DNA of 64,000 nt from Leptolyngbya sp. NIES-3755 (GTDB taxonomy: Bacteria; Cyanobacteriota; Cyanobacteriia; Leptolyngbyales; Leptolyngbyaceae), in the NCBI GenBank assembly GCA_001548435.1, contig AP017308.1, forward strand, positions 2,303,030-2,367,029, in the 5' to 3' direction. Below, piece after piece: positions 38,375 to 48,741 of the stretch. Each line of letters opens with the position of its first letter. Position 1 is the first letter of the stretch. The notes beneath the pieces were generated by a model. That model was not told where the DNA came from and did not search any database. It worked only from the letters and a program-made list of their open reading frames with translations. The position numbers were made by a program, and so were the translations under genes.

Positions 38375-39414
38375 CTTTCGCACCTACTAATCCCGGCAAC
38401 GGGACTGAAACTTTCGATCGGGTCGTAGTGCGAACACTTGCCCTCGATCGCTTTCGCACCTACTAATCCCGGCAACGGGACTGAAACCTTTGTTCCTTGG
38501 ACTTGCCCGATGACTGCAAAAATCTTTCGCACCTACTAATCCCGGCAACGGGACTGAAACAATTCCTTGAGATGCTGGATGATTGGAGGCATGATCTTTC
38601 GCACCTACTAATCCCGGCAACGGGACTGAAACCCTCAACGAGTTCAGACAGATAGGATAACGCCATCTTTCGCACCTACTAATCCCGGCAACGGGACTGA
38701 AACCCGAAAAAGTCCGAAGTGAACTGATTATTGCTCCAGCTTTCGCACCTACTAATCCCGGCAACGGGACTGAAACGATCCGCACTGGCGCGAAGCTTGC
38801 AATAACTCGCCTTTCGCACCTACTAATCCCGGCAACGGGACTGAAACCGATCGCTCGGATGCTGATGAAGTGACCGTTCTGATCTTTCGCACCTACTAAT
38901 CCCGGCAACGGGACTGAAACGAATACTTGCCCACTCGTAGGAAACTTTCTCTAGCTTTCGCACCTACTAATCCCGGCAACGGGACTGAAACTTCATTGTG
39001 TTAGTCAGTTTCGACACCGATACATCAGGTCTTTCGCACCTACTAATCCCGGCAACGGGACTGAAACTGGCAATGTTTGAGGTGGAACTGATTCCCGTAG
39101 ATGCTTTCGCACCTACTAATCCCGGCAACGGGACTGAAACAGCGCTCCGATGTCAGCTGGCAGAATTCCAAAGAATGCCTTTCGCACCTACTAATCCCGG
39201 CAACGGGACTGAAACTAATAACGAACTCTGGACAAGTGAAGAAGCGAGTCTTTCGCACCTACTAATCCCGGCAACGGGACTGAAACGCGAAATCATTTCC
39301 CCTAGTTACTGTAAGCTTCGTGCTTTCGCACCTACTAATCCCGGCAACGGGACTGAAACATATTCTTGCCGTCGCTGCCCGACTTTGCGATCGACACTTT
39401 CGCACCTACTAATC
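38375..39414 (+). CRISPR. CRISPR array, subtype I-D-like repeat, 14 full repeats and one truncated
   Basis: Fourteen identical 37-bp repeats (starting CTTTCGCACCTACTAA and ending GGGACTGAAAC) begin at 38375, 38451, 38524, 38596, 38667, 38740, 38811, 38884, 38955, 39031, 39104, 39179, 39250 and 39323. A truncated repeat of 18 matching bases starts at 39397. The 14 spacers are 39, 36, 35, 34, 36, 34, 36, 34, 39, 36, 38, 34, 36 and 37 bp long and all differ. The repeat carries a CCCG-GCAA-CGGG hairpin and would leave the 8-base ACTGAAAC handle. It closely resembles the Synechocystis CRISPR1 (subtype I-D) repeat. No cas gene lies anywhere in the window. Confidence 0.97.
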
Positions 39415-39460
39415 TTGCCAGGGATTATACTTCTAGAATATTTCGTACTTCGGCTCAATC

Positions 39461-39844
39461 ATGTCAGAAGAATCACAAAGCAATTTAGAAGATCGAATCA
39501 TTGATCTAGAGTCGAGTATGGGCGATGTTAAATCTGCAATCAATCAGTTAATTGACTACTCTGTGCAGAATAATGAACGCCTAACTAATTCAGTCGATCA
39601 ACTCGCTCAAGTCGTGCAGACCCTCGCGGAAGGAACAAGTCAGCAAGTCGATCGTGTCACTCAGCGACTCAATCAACTCACCGAAACAACGCAGACTTTA
39701 GCGGAGTCCGTTGCATCTGACCGTGAGAACACTCAGCGGAGACTGAATCAGCTAGAGGAATCAAACCGCTCGATCCAAGCTGCCGTCGATCGCTTCGATC
39801 AACTTCTAGATTACCTCATTCGTCGGGATGGTGATCGTACTTGA
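39461..39844 (+). CDS. Coiled-coil protein of unknown function
   Basis: 127 acidic residues starting at ATG 39461 (MSEESQSNLEDR). Almost the whole protein has heptad periodicity with Leu/Val/Ile at core positions, for example VDRVTQRLNQLTETTQTLAES and TQRRLNQLEESNR. It has no Cys, no signal peptide and no membrane segment, so it is presumably a cytoplasmic fibrous dimer or trimer. Two related segments (about 42-70 and 65-110) suggest internal duplication. It begins 46 bp after the decayed last CRISPR repeat, but that neighbour is probably coincidental. Confidence 0.75.
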   Translation: MSEESQSNLEDRIIDLESSMGDVKSAINQLIDYSVQNNERLTNSVDQLAQVVQTLAEGTSQQVDRVTQRLNQLTETTQTLAESVASDRENTQRRLNQLEESNRSIQAAVDRFDQLLDYLIRRDGDRT

Positions 39845-39859
39845 ATACCCGCCTTTTGC

Positions 39860-39900
39860 AGAGCGAGGCTGATTGCTAGTCTGGCTCACAATCTCGCTCT
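39860..39900. terminator. Inverted repeat between convergent genes
   Basis: AGAGCGAG at 39860-39867 pairs perfectly with CTCGCTCT at 39893-39900 in the gap between the coiled-coil gene and mnmG, which converge. The loop is long (25 bases) and there is no strong T-run. Confidence 0.45.
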
Positions 39901-39918
39901 GGTCATTTTATCGATCGT

Positions 39919-41817
39919 CTAAACTACTCCCGCCATTCGACGCGCTTGGATCTCTAGATAAATCAGCAAGGCATTGATATCGGCAGGATTCACACCCCCA
40001 ATTCGACTCGCCTGCCCGATCGTTAAAGGTCGAACTTTCGAGAGTTTTTCTCGCGCTTCTTTTGAAAGCGTTTCAATCTCGTCATAGTTCAATGATTCGG
40101 AGAGCTTGCGGTGTTCTTGCTTGCTGATTTGATCAATTTGATGTTGTTGTCGCTGAATGTAGCCAGAGTATTTGATATCGATCTCTGCACCTTCTTTCTC
40201 GGATTGAGCTAAGTTCACATTGCCTAAGTTGTATCGCTCTAGATCCACATAGTGAAATCCAGAACGACGTAGCAATTCAGCAAGTGTGATTGATCCTTTG
40301 ATCGCTTGCTGGGTTGATCGTACGATCGCTTTCCCCACTTCATCGAGTTCTTTCACTCGCGTTTCATGCAGTCGTTCTTTCTCTGCTGCAATGTTCTCTT
40401 GTTTTTGAGTAAACAATGTCCAGCGTCGATCGTCGATTAGTCCAATCTCGCGTCCTAAAGGCGTTAAACGTTGATCTGCATTGTCCGATCGCAGAATGAG
40501 ACGATACTCCGATCGAGACGTTAGCATTCGATAAGGTTCGCGTAGATCCTTGGTACAAAGATCATCAATCAATGTTCCAATGTAGCTTTGTTCGCGGGGG
40601 AAGATGACCATTTCTTGACCCTGACACAATCGAGCCGCATTGATACCCGCAACTAATCCCTGAGTCGCAGCTTCTTCATATCCAGTTGTGCCATTAACTT
40701 GTCCAGCACAGAACAATCCGCTGATCTTCTTAGTCATCAGGGTTGGATAGCACTGGGTTGCTGGTAGATAGTCATACTCAACTGCATAAGCGGGGCGCAG
40801 CATCGCACAGGTTTCGAGACCCGGAAGCGATCGCAACATCTGCAACTGAACTTTCTCAGGTAATCCCGTTGAAAATCCTTGGATGTAAAGTTCTGGAATG
40901 TCTCGACCTTCTGGCTCGATAAAGATCTGATGGCTTTCTTTATCTGCAAATCGCACAATTTTATCTTCGATGCTCGGACAGTATCGAGGTCCTTTCGCAT
41001 CCACCCAACCACCATACACAGGGGATAAATGTAAGTTCTCACGAATGATTCGATGTGTTTCTGCGGTCGTGCGAGTTAAATGACAGTCCATTGTTTCGCG
41101 CTCAATCCAAACTTCTGGATCAAAGCTGAACCAGCGAACCTCAGAATCACTCGGTTGGCGTTCGAGAACATTGAAATTGACAGAACGTCGATCGACTCGT
41201 GCAGGCGTTCCAGTTTTCAATCGTCCGGTCTCAAATCCAAATCGATTCAACGTATCGGTTAAGCCGATCGCTGCAAATTCTCCTGCGCGACCTGCATCCA
41301 TTGATTTATTGCCGACCCAAATTTTTCCACCTAGAAACGTTCCGGTGGTCAGCACGACTGCTTTACACTCAAACGCTACACCGAAGTAAGTTTCGACCCC
41401 GATTACTTCATCATTTGCGTTCAGAACTAGATCCGTTGCCATGCCTTCCCGGATCGTTAAATTCTCCTGATTTTCAACGATCGTTTTCATGAGCGCTGCA
41501 TATTCGCGCTTATCGGTTTGTGCCCGTAACGCCCACACCGCAGGACCACGCGACGAATTCAGAATCCGTTTTTGCAGATAAGTCCGATCCGCCATTTTGC
41601 CAATCTCACCGCCCAAAGCGTCCGCTTCATGGACTAGCTGAGATTTGGCAGGTCCTCCGACTGCCGGATTACAAGGCTGCCAAGCGATTTTGTCGAGATT
41701 CAGCGTCAGCAGCAACGTCCGACAGCCCAATCGTGCGGTTGCCAGAGCCGCCTCACATCCTGCGTGTCCGGCTCCCACAACAACCACATCATACGAATCA
41801 AGAAACTCTACGCTCAT
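39919..41817 (-). CDS. mnmG: tRNA uridine 5-carboxymethylaminomethyl modification enzyme MnmG (GidA)
   Basis: A 632-residue FAD protein that with MnmE modifies the wobble uridine (U34) of several tRNAs. It starts with a dinucleotide-binding motif, [20 protein letters not shown] near 11-31. Other signatures are [46 protein letters not shown], the [27 protein letters not shown] block near 368 and [20 protein letters not shown] near 435. The C-terminal helical domain that binds MnmE ends normally ([12 protein letters not shown]). Length is typical. The gene diverges from lexA with a short gap of 137 bp. Confidence 0.97.
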   Translation of the reverse strand: MSVEFLDSYDVVVVGAGHAGCEAALATARLGCRTLLLTLNLDKIAWQPCNPAVGGPAKSQLVHEADALGGEIGKMADRTYLQKRILNSSRGPAVWALRAQTDKREYAALMKTIVENQENLTIREGMATDLVLNANDEVIGVETYFGVAFECKAVVLTTGTFLGGKIWVGNKSMDAGRAGEFAAIGLTDTLNRFGFETGRLKTGTPARVDRRSVNFNVLERQPSDSEVRWFSFDPEVWIERETMDCHLTRTTAETHRIIRENLHLSPVYGGWVDAKGPRYCPSIEDKIVRFADKESHQIFIEPEGRDIPELYIQGFSTGLPEKVQLQMLRSLPGLETCAMLRPAYAVEYDYLPATQCYPTLMTKKISGLFCAGQVNGTTGYEEAATQGLVAGINAARLCQGQEMVIFPREQSYIGTLIDDLCTKDLREPYRMLTSRSEYRLILRSDNADQRLTPLGREIGLIDDRRWTLFTQKQENIAAEKERLHETRVKELDEVGKAIVRSTQQAIKGSITLAELLRRSGFHYVDLERYNLGNVNLAQSEKEGAEIDIKYSGYIQRQQHQIDQISKQEHRKLSESLNYDEIETLSKEAREKLSKVRPLTIGQASRIGGVNPADINALLIYLEIQARRMAGVV

Positions 41818-41922
41818 AGTTCATCGGCTTATCGGTGCAATCTCTATTCTAAAGGGGAACTTGAAACTCAAGCAGGATACCGGGAATGTTAGAGAAATCT
41901 AGAATTATCACTAAAGATCAGA

Positions 41923-41946
41923 TATTCTAATAAGTACACTTGTTCT
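41923..41946 (+). promoter_or_regulatory. lexA promoter -10 and LexA (SOS) box
   Basis: AGTACACTTGTTCT at 41933-41946 matches the cyanobacterial LexA consensus RGTACNNNDGTWCB at every defined position and ends 8 bases before the lexA ATG. A TATTCT at 41923-41928 is a likely -10. A repressor bound here would overlap the transcription start, so autoregulation is inferred. Confidence 0.8.
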
Positions 41947-41954
41947 AAATCGTC

Positions 41955-42587
41955 ATGAGTGACCTCTCTCCTCCCAAACAAAAATTACTCGACTGGCTAG
42001 AAGATCATATCGATCGATATCATTCTGTGCCGTCCTATGGTGAGATGGCAGCGGCATTAGGCTACAAATCAAAAGATACAATTCGGTTTCACTTAATCGA
42101 TCTCAGAGACGCGGGCTATGTCGCTTGGAAAGAAGGTTCGGTAAAGTCACTCGTGATTTGTAAACCTCGATCGAGAAACATTCCAATCCTGGGCGTAATT
42201 GCAGCAGGTGGACTGGTCGAAACCTTTGCTGATTCTGATGTTGGAGAGTACGTCGATGTTTCAACTCTGCCGCATTTTGTGGGGAAGCGACGACAGCAGA
42301 TGAATCAGTATTTCGCGCTGCGGGTTCGGGGGGATAGCATGATCGGAGCCGCGATCGCAGATGGCGACGTGGTAATTCTCAGAAAAGAATCCGAACCGAA
42401 AACGATTAGAAACGGTGAAATTGTCGCAGCAAGATTTGAAACTCAGACGACCTTGAAACACTTATTCTGGAGCGGCGATCAGATTATTTTGCAGCCTGCA
42501 AATCCGAGCTATCCGGTGATTGAAAAGCAAGCTAAAGAAGTCGCGATCGAGGGTGTCTTTGTCGGTCTAGTACGCGGTCTAGTTTAG
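41955..42587 (+). CDS. lexA: LexA repressor, with intact self-cleavage residues
   Basis: A 210-residue repressor of the SOS regulon. Residues 1-65 form the winged-helix DNA-binding domain (SVPSYGEMAAALGYKSKDTIRFHL recognition region). The cleavage site is Ala84-Gly85 in LGVIAAGGLVE, the catalytic Ser is S128 in RGDSMIG, and the general-base Lys is K168 in TTLKHL, so RecA-triggered self-cleavage is possible. This differs from Synechocystis 6803 LexA, reported to lack these residues. The perfect LexA box upstream supports autoregulation. Length is normal for the family. Confidence 0.95.
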   Translation: MSDLSPPKQKLLDWLEDHIDRYHSVPSYGEMAAALGYKSKDTIRFHLIDLRDAGYVAWKEGSVKSLVICKPRSRNIPILGVIAAGGLVETFADSDVGEYVDVSTLPHFVGKRRQQMNQYFALRVRGDSMIGAAIADGDVVILRKESEPKTIRNGEIVAARFETQTTLKHLFWSGDQIILQPANPSYPVIEKQAKEVAIEGVFVGLVRGLV

Positions 42588-42655
42588 CTCTCAAGGCAGA
42601 GATTTCCCCGAATCGAAACTGAAACAATAGAGCAGTAATCCTCAGAGTTTGTTCT

Positions 42656-43552
42656 ATGACTTTCAGTTTCTTTGATTTGATCTGGGTATTCTTCATTTTT
42701 TCATCCTTACAACCGCTCTGGCAGCGAAGACAAACCGAAACGCGACGGTTTAGAACGCTGAAAGACATCGAGCGGAAGCGAAATAGCCGCGTTATTCTAT
42801 TGGTTCACCGTCAAGAATCGATTAGCTTGTTAGGGATTCCGCTATCTCGATACATTACGATCGAAGACTCTGAACAGATTCTCCGTGCCGTTCGATTGAC
42901 TCCGCCTGATGTCCCGATCGATCTGATTCTGCATACTCCAGGTGGATTGGTACTTGCAACTGAGCAGATCGCTCGTGCCTTGATTCGCCACCCTGCAAAA
43001 GTAACCGTCTATGTTCCCCACTATGCAATGAGCGGTGGAACGATGTTGGCATTAGCGGCAGATGAGATTGTGATGGATGCGAATGCCGTTTTGGGTCCGG
43101 TTGATCCGCAGTTGGGCAATTTTCCAGCAGCAAGTGTGATCAAAGTGGTGGAAGAGAAGCCGATCGGAGATATTGATGATCAGACTTTGATCATGGCGGA
43201 CTTGTCACGGAAAGCGATCGCACAAGTTCAGCGATTTGTTCGCACTCTATTAAAAGATACAATTCCGAATCCTAAGATTGATCCAGACAAAATTGAAAAC
43301 GTGATCGATGCGTTGACGACTGGGAAAGTGACGCACGATTATCCAATCACTGTGGAGGAAGCTTCGGAATTGGGGTTGCCGATTACCGTGGGACTCGATC
43401 GAGAAATTTACGATCTGATGGAATTGTATCCGCAGCCTCAAGGCGGTCGTCCCTCGGTGCAATATATTCCATTGCCGTATGAGCGCCGTCCGACGTTGCC
43501 AGAGCCGAAAGGTAGACCATTACCGGAGGGAACGCGGGTACAGCGGGATTAA
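42656..43552 (+). CDS. Membrane-anchored Clp-fold serine protease of the SDH family (SppA/ClpP-like)
   Basis: 298 residues. The first 20 residues form an N-terminal membrane anchor (DLIWVFFIFSSLQPLW), with a basic stretch after it, so the catalytic part faces one side of the membrane. The crotonase/ClpP fold shows oxyanion-hole glycines in ILHTPGGLV (near 92-99) and the nucleophile S126 in HYAMSGGTMLAL; a Lys/Asp partner follows. The family (SDH proteinase, DUF114-like) is poorly characterised and related to signal-peptide peptidase SppA. It lies 68 bp after lexA on the same strand and might share its SOS control (inference). Confidence 0.85.
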   Translation: MTFSFFDLIWVFFIFSSLQPLWQRRQTETRRFRTLKDIERKRNSRVILLVHRQESISLLGIPLSRYITIEDSEQILRAVRLTPPDVPIDLILHTPGGLVLATEQIARALIRHPAKVTVYVPHYAMSGGTMLALAADEIVMDANAVLGPVDPQLGNFPAASVIKVVEEKPIGDIDDQTLIMADLSRKAIAQVQRFVRTLLKDTIPNPKIDPDKIENVIDALTTGKVTHDYPITVEEASELGLPITVGLDREIYDLMELYPQPQGGRPSVQYIPLPYERRPTLPEPKGRPLPEGTRVQRD

Positions 43553-43635
43553 TTTCGGGGATTCTAGCTCCGTTTCAATTCCGTCCCGGATTTCCATTCA
43601 CAGGCGAGACCGAGACGGAGCAAAGAACCCGGATT

Positions 43636-44598
43636 TTACAAGACCTTCGCCCGTAACCAAGAGATTGGCAACAACGACATTTTTCGCATCCCCGGCACAT
43701 ACGCCCGACGATTGAAATTGTCGTAATTGTTATTCTCGATCGCGTTCAAAATTCGGCTATACAGCATCAACGCGGACCAAACGGGCCATCTCGCATCTTC
43801 ATTCAGCGAACCAATTCCCCGCTCTGCCTGCGTATAAAACTGTCGCGCTCGATCGATTTGGAATTTCATTAACGCCTTCCATCGATCGTCATTTACACCT
43901 TTAAACAAATCATCCTCGGTATATCCAAACCGCTCTAGATCTTCCAAAGGTAGATAAATCCGACCCCGACGCGCATCTTCACCGATATCGCGCAAAATAT
44001 TGGTTAACTGTTTCGCCACACCGAGCGCGATCGCATCATCCAGCGGTGAATAACTCGTATCAGGACGATACCACGGCACACTTTTATCTGGCTCTGCCAA
44101 TCCCATCACATTGGTAGACATCAGCCCGACTGTACTGGCTACCCGATAGCAATACAGATAAAGCTCATCAAAAGTCTGGTAACGGCTGCGATAGAGATCC
44201 ATCCGCTGTCCAGCAATCATGTCGCGAAACGGTTGAATGTCGATCGGGAACCGTTCCACCGTATCGACCAGTGCCACATCAAAATCATCTTCTGGGTAGC
44301 CCGCAAAGATTTTTTCTAAGCGGGTTTCCCACTGATCGAGGGTGTCATCGGTTGCCAATTTGCCGTTCAAGCCATCTACTAATTCATCGGTACGACGACA
44401 CCAGACATAAATCGCCCAAATCGCCCGCCGTTTCTCAGCAGGAAATAACAGGGTCGCCAAGTAGAAAGACTTGGTGAAGTGTTCCATCAATTGGCGGCAC
44501 TGTTCGTAAGCTTCATCGACAGAAGCCAACGATCGTACAAAGGAAGAGGGTTGTTCGGGCAATTGCAGCATTCGTAAGACAGATGGAAGGGTTGACAA
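43636..44598 (-). CDS. crtB: Phytoene synthase
   Basis: A 320-residue enzyme that joins two geranylgeranyl diphosphates into phytoene, the first committed step to carotenoids. Both Asp-rich metal-binding motifs are visible: RRTDELVDG near 97-105 and LRDIGEDARRGRIYLPLEDL near 225. Other family blocks are FTKSFYLATLLFP, YCYRVASTVGLM and AIALGVAKQLTNILRD. The gene lies four bases after the crtP stop on the same strand, the classical cyanobacterial crtP-crtB operon. Length is normal. Confidence 0.97.
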   Translation of the reverse strand: MSTLPSVLRMLQLPEQPSSFVRSLASVDEAYEQCRQLMEHFTKSFYLATLLFPAEKRRAIWAIYVWCRRTDELVDGLNGKLATDDTLDQWETRLEKIFAGYPEDDFDVALVDTVERFPIDIQPFRDMIAGQRMDLYRSRYQTFDELYLYCYRVASTVGLMSTNVMGLAEPDKSVPWYRPDTSYSPLDDAIALGVAKQLTNILRDIGEDARRGRIYLPLEDLERFGYTEDDLFKGVNDDRWKALMKFQIDRARQFYTQAERGIGSLNEDARWPVWSALMLYSRILNAIENNNYDNFNRRAYVPGMRKMSLLPISWLRAKVL

Positions 44599-44602
44599 AG
44601 CG

Positions 44603-46033
<1,431 letters not shown>

Positions 46034-46601
46034 CTACTTGTGATCGACAATTCGGTTCAATTATACGTTGCGAACCGTTACATTTTTTGACTTGCTGCAA
46101 AAAGTTGGGTGCAGTTGGGTAGAGAGAATTGTGCGATCGATAATCCAGCAAATCCTGATACTGAAAGCACTGCATCGTTTTTTACATTTAGTTCCGTACA
46201 ATTTTAGTGTTTTTAATCTGAAACAGAACTCATGCGAGTTGTCAGCAAACGAAAAGAATCACCTAAATAAAATAAACTCGCGTTAGGATACGGAGCGAAT
46301 TCGATCAGAAACATTACAGTCTCACTACTTATTCGTTCCGCCCACTGTTTTTCACTGGGCTTTCTGAAGTTTTGGTGGTGCTTAACTGACCCAATGTAAT
46401 GAATTTGATCGACTTCGTATGCTTCGATACCTCGCTTGATTGAGGTTCTTTGGTATGTCTGTCTGGGCTGACAGTTGCTTGTGTTCCTCAAGCTGTCGCC
46501 ATCGTTTTTACTCGTTCCTGATTGTGCCAATTACTGCACGAAATCGTTGCCGTTCCGAAAATCGCGGCTGAGTTTGTCGTCGAATGATAGAGGAATTTTG
46601 A
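46034..46601. other. Intergenic region between divergent crtP and the PA14-type gene
   Basis: 568 bp that likely carries both promoters. One minus-strand frame of 105 codons (46213-46530) shows no recognisable features and is not accepted as a gene. No RNA gene or repeat was recognised. Confidence 0.5.
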
Positions 46602-48692
46602 ATGGTGTTAGACCCGACTCCTAGTATGCAGGGAGATCTCGGTAGCTTTAGCTTGCCAAAAAATGTCACTGCTGCTTTATCTACTGACCCGAATCCGGAT
46701 ACGCTTTTTCCCGCACTCAATGTGGTTGCTGCTTCAAGTTCAACAACTTATGGCGCAATGGGATTCAAAGCAGAATATTTCAACGATACGAACCTGACCC
46801 AGAGGGCGATTATTCGCACTGATCCAACGATCGATTTCAATTGGGGACGAAATTCTCCCAACCAAGCGGTGAATTCTGATAATTTCTCCGTTCGCTGGAC
46901 AGGTCAACTTTACCCGCTCTATTCCGAGGCTTATACCTTTTCCGCCGATGCAGACGATCGCATTCGCGTGTGGGTCAATGATCAATTGCTGATCGATCGA
47001 TGGGATGTTCCAAGCGATCGTAATCCGACGATCAATCTCGATGCAGGACAGAACTACAGCATTCGAGTGGAATACGCAGAAATTGGAGGAGATGCCAGCG
47101 CTAGATTACAGTGGTCGAGTCCGAGTCAGACGAGAGAAATCATTCCGCAAAGTCAGCTAAAATCGCCGTTCATCAGCATCAATACGAATCCAGGTGCGGC
47201 TTTGATGAGCGATGTCCGAGACATTGATATTAATAGTCTCACTCCGATTAACGATAGTTTAAGTTCTGAGAATCTTTCGGATTTCTATCGATTTACGCTG
47301 ACACAATCCACTGCGATTAACGTCACCATTGGAAGTCTAGCTGCTAACGTAGATCTCAAACTGCTTAATGAGCGGGGCGATATTATTAGCACGTCTGCCA
47401 ATGATGGAACCATGATGGAATCAATTGCCGCAGTTTTGAGCGCTGGAACGTATATGCTCCAGGTCTTTTCTAATCAGCCCGTGAATACGCAGTATGTGAT
47501 GACTTCTGCGATCGCGGATACGATTCGAGAACGGGCGAGACCTGCTGATACCTTCATCGACTCGATCGGAATCAATACGCATTTACGCTACACCGGGCTA
47601 ACGTATGGACGCTTCGATGATTTGGTTGTGCCGCGCTTAAAAGAAATGGGAATCCGTCATATTCGGGATGGTGGAAACGATCCGAATCTGTATCCCAAAC
47701 TGAGACGACTGGCAGAGAATGGCATCAAGACAACGCTGATTATGGACCCACGCGACGGGGTGACTCCTGATAATGCGGTTTCGCTGATCAAAGCAGGAAT
47801 GCCGGGAATCGAAATGGTCGAAGGTCCGAATGAATGGGATGCGGGGAACATGAACTATAAAGGTGCAACGTTCCCAGATGGATTGCGGTTGTATCAATCG
47901 GAGTTGTATCGCGCTGTCAAAAATGATCCGATGACTTCAAAGTTGCCCGTTTTGATTCCATCAATGGCACAACCGGAGAATGCTGAACCGCTTGGATCGT
48001 CGCTGGCTCAATTTAGCGATTACGCCAATATGCACAGTTATTCTGGGGGACGAATTCCATCCTTTGACTTCGATCGACGTTGGCTGCCGCTAACGCGGAA
48101 ATATTCGGACAACAAGACGATTATTGCCACGGAAACGGGATATCACAACGCGATCAACGATCGGGAAACCACCCACAAAGCTGTGACCGAACAAGTCTCA
48201 GCGAAGTATATTCCACGCACGTTCCTGGAGTTCTTCAATCGAGGAGTTAAGCGGACGTTTCTCTATGAATTTCTGGATCAGCGTCCCTTGCCTGATGCAG
48301 AAAACAACTTTGGGATTATTCGGGCAGATGGAACTCCGAAACCTGCGTTTTATGCGCTGCGGAACATGATCCAGGTGTTGAATGATAAGCCTGGAAGTAC
48401 CGCAAATGGGGCGCTGTCTTACTATTTCAGCGGGGATGTCAAAGATTTACGTCACATGTTGCTGCAAAAGAGTAGTGGTGACTTTTATCTGGTGATGTGG
48501 CTGAACTCTGAAAGTACGGATGCGACGAAGACTCAGCGGGTGACGGTGAATTTGTTGACTCCGACACAGCAAGCCGCGACCTTTTTACCGAATCGATCGG
48601 CTTCCGCGACTGCAACGTTTAATACGCCGAGTCGGGTGACGATGGATGTTCCGGATGCACCGATTATTCTGAAGGTTGTCCCGAAAACGTGA
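46602..48692 (+). CDS. Large PA14 + PPC + TIM-barrel glycosidase-like protein
   Basis: 696 residues from ATG 46602, with GAGGA 8 bases upstream. Residues about 55-195 are a PA14-like carbohydrate-binding module (GFKAEYFNDTNL, RWTGQLYP, YTFSADADDRIRVWVNDQLLIDRW, YSIRVEYAE). Residues about 215-305 are a PPC-type calcium/adhesion domain (YRFTLTQSTAINVTIGSLAANVDLKLL). Residues about 315-600 look like a clan-A glycoside-hydrolase barrel: FIDSIGINTHLRY, then MVEGPNEWDAGN with a candidate acid/base Glu, and IIATETGYHNA with a candidate nucleophile Glu. A C-terminal beta-sandwich ends at 696. There is no classical signal peptide, so export, if any, is non-standard. Substrate unknown. Confidence 0.75.
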   Translation: MVLDPTPSMQGDLGSFSLPKNVTAALSTDPNPDTLFPALNVVAASSSTTYGAMGFKAEYFNDTNLTQRAIIRTDPTIDFNWGRNSPNQAVNSDNFSVRWTGQLYPLYSEAYTFSADADDRIRVWVNDQLLIDRWDVPSDRNPTINLDAGQNYSIRVEYAEIGGDASARLQWSSPSQTREIIPQSQLKSPFISINTNPGAALMSDVRDIDINSLTPINDSLSSENLSDFYRFTLTQSTAINVTIGSLAANVDLKLLNERGDIISTSANDGTMMESIAAVLSAGTYMLQVFSNQPVNTQYVMTSAIADTIRERARPADTFIDSIGINTHLRYTGLTYGRFDDLVVPRLKEMGIRHIRDGGNDPNLYPKLRRLAENGIKTTLIMDPRDGVTPDNAVSLIKAGMPGIEMVEGPNEWDAGNMNYKGATFPDGLRLYQSELYRAVKNDPMTSKLPVLIPSMAQPENAEPLGSSLAQFSDYANMHSYSGGRIPSFDFDRRWLPLTRKYSDNKTIIATETGYHNAINDRETTHKAVTEQVSAKYIPRTFLEFFNRGVKRTFLYEFLDQRPLPDAENNFGIIRADGTPKPAFYALRNMIQVLNDKPGSTANGALSYYFSGDVKDLRHMLLQKSSGDFYLVMWLNSESTDATKTQRVTVNLLTPTQQAATFLPNRSASATATFNTPSRVTMDVPDAPIILKVVPKT

Positions 48693-48696
48693 TGAT

Positions 48697-48741
48697 ATTG
48701 CGATCGATTTGATGCAAGTTATTCAACGAATCGATCGCAAT
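48697..48741. terminator. Perfect 13-bp inverted repeat at the convergent gene end
   Basis: ATTGCGATCGATT at 48697-48709 is repeated inverted at 48729-48741, beginning 5 bases after the PA14-type gene stop and extending into the last codons of the CrtISO-like gene. It could terminate both transcripts and contains HIP1-like cores. Confidence 0.6.

Noticed and set aside
38387-39504. Long open frames through the CRISPR array on both strands
   Set aside because: They are translations of the 37-bp repeat, whose units fall in frame by chance. The repeat/spacer structure explains them.
46213-46530. 105-codon minus-strand frame upstream of crtP
   Set aside because: No ribosome-binding site, domain or signal visible, and composition is low-complexity. 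It lies in the expected promoter region of two divergent genes.
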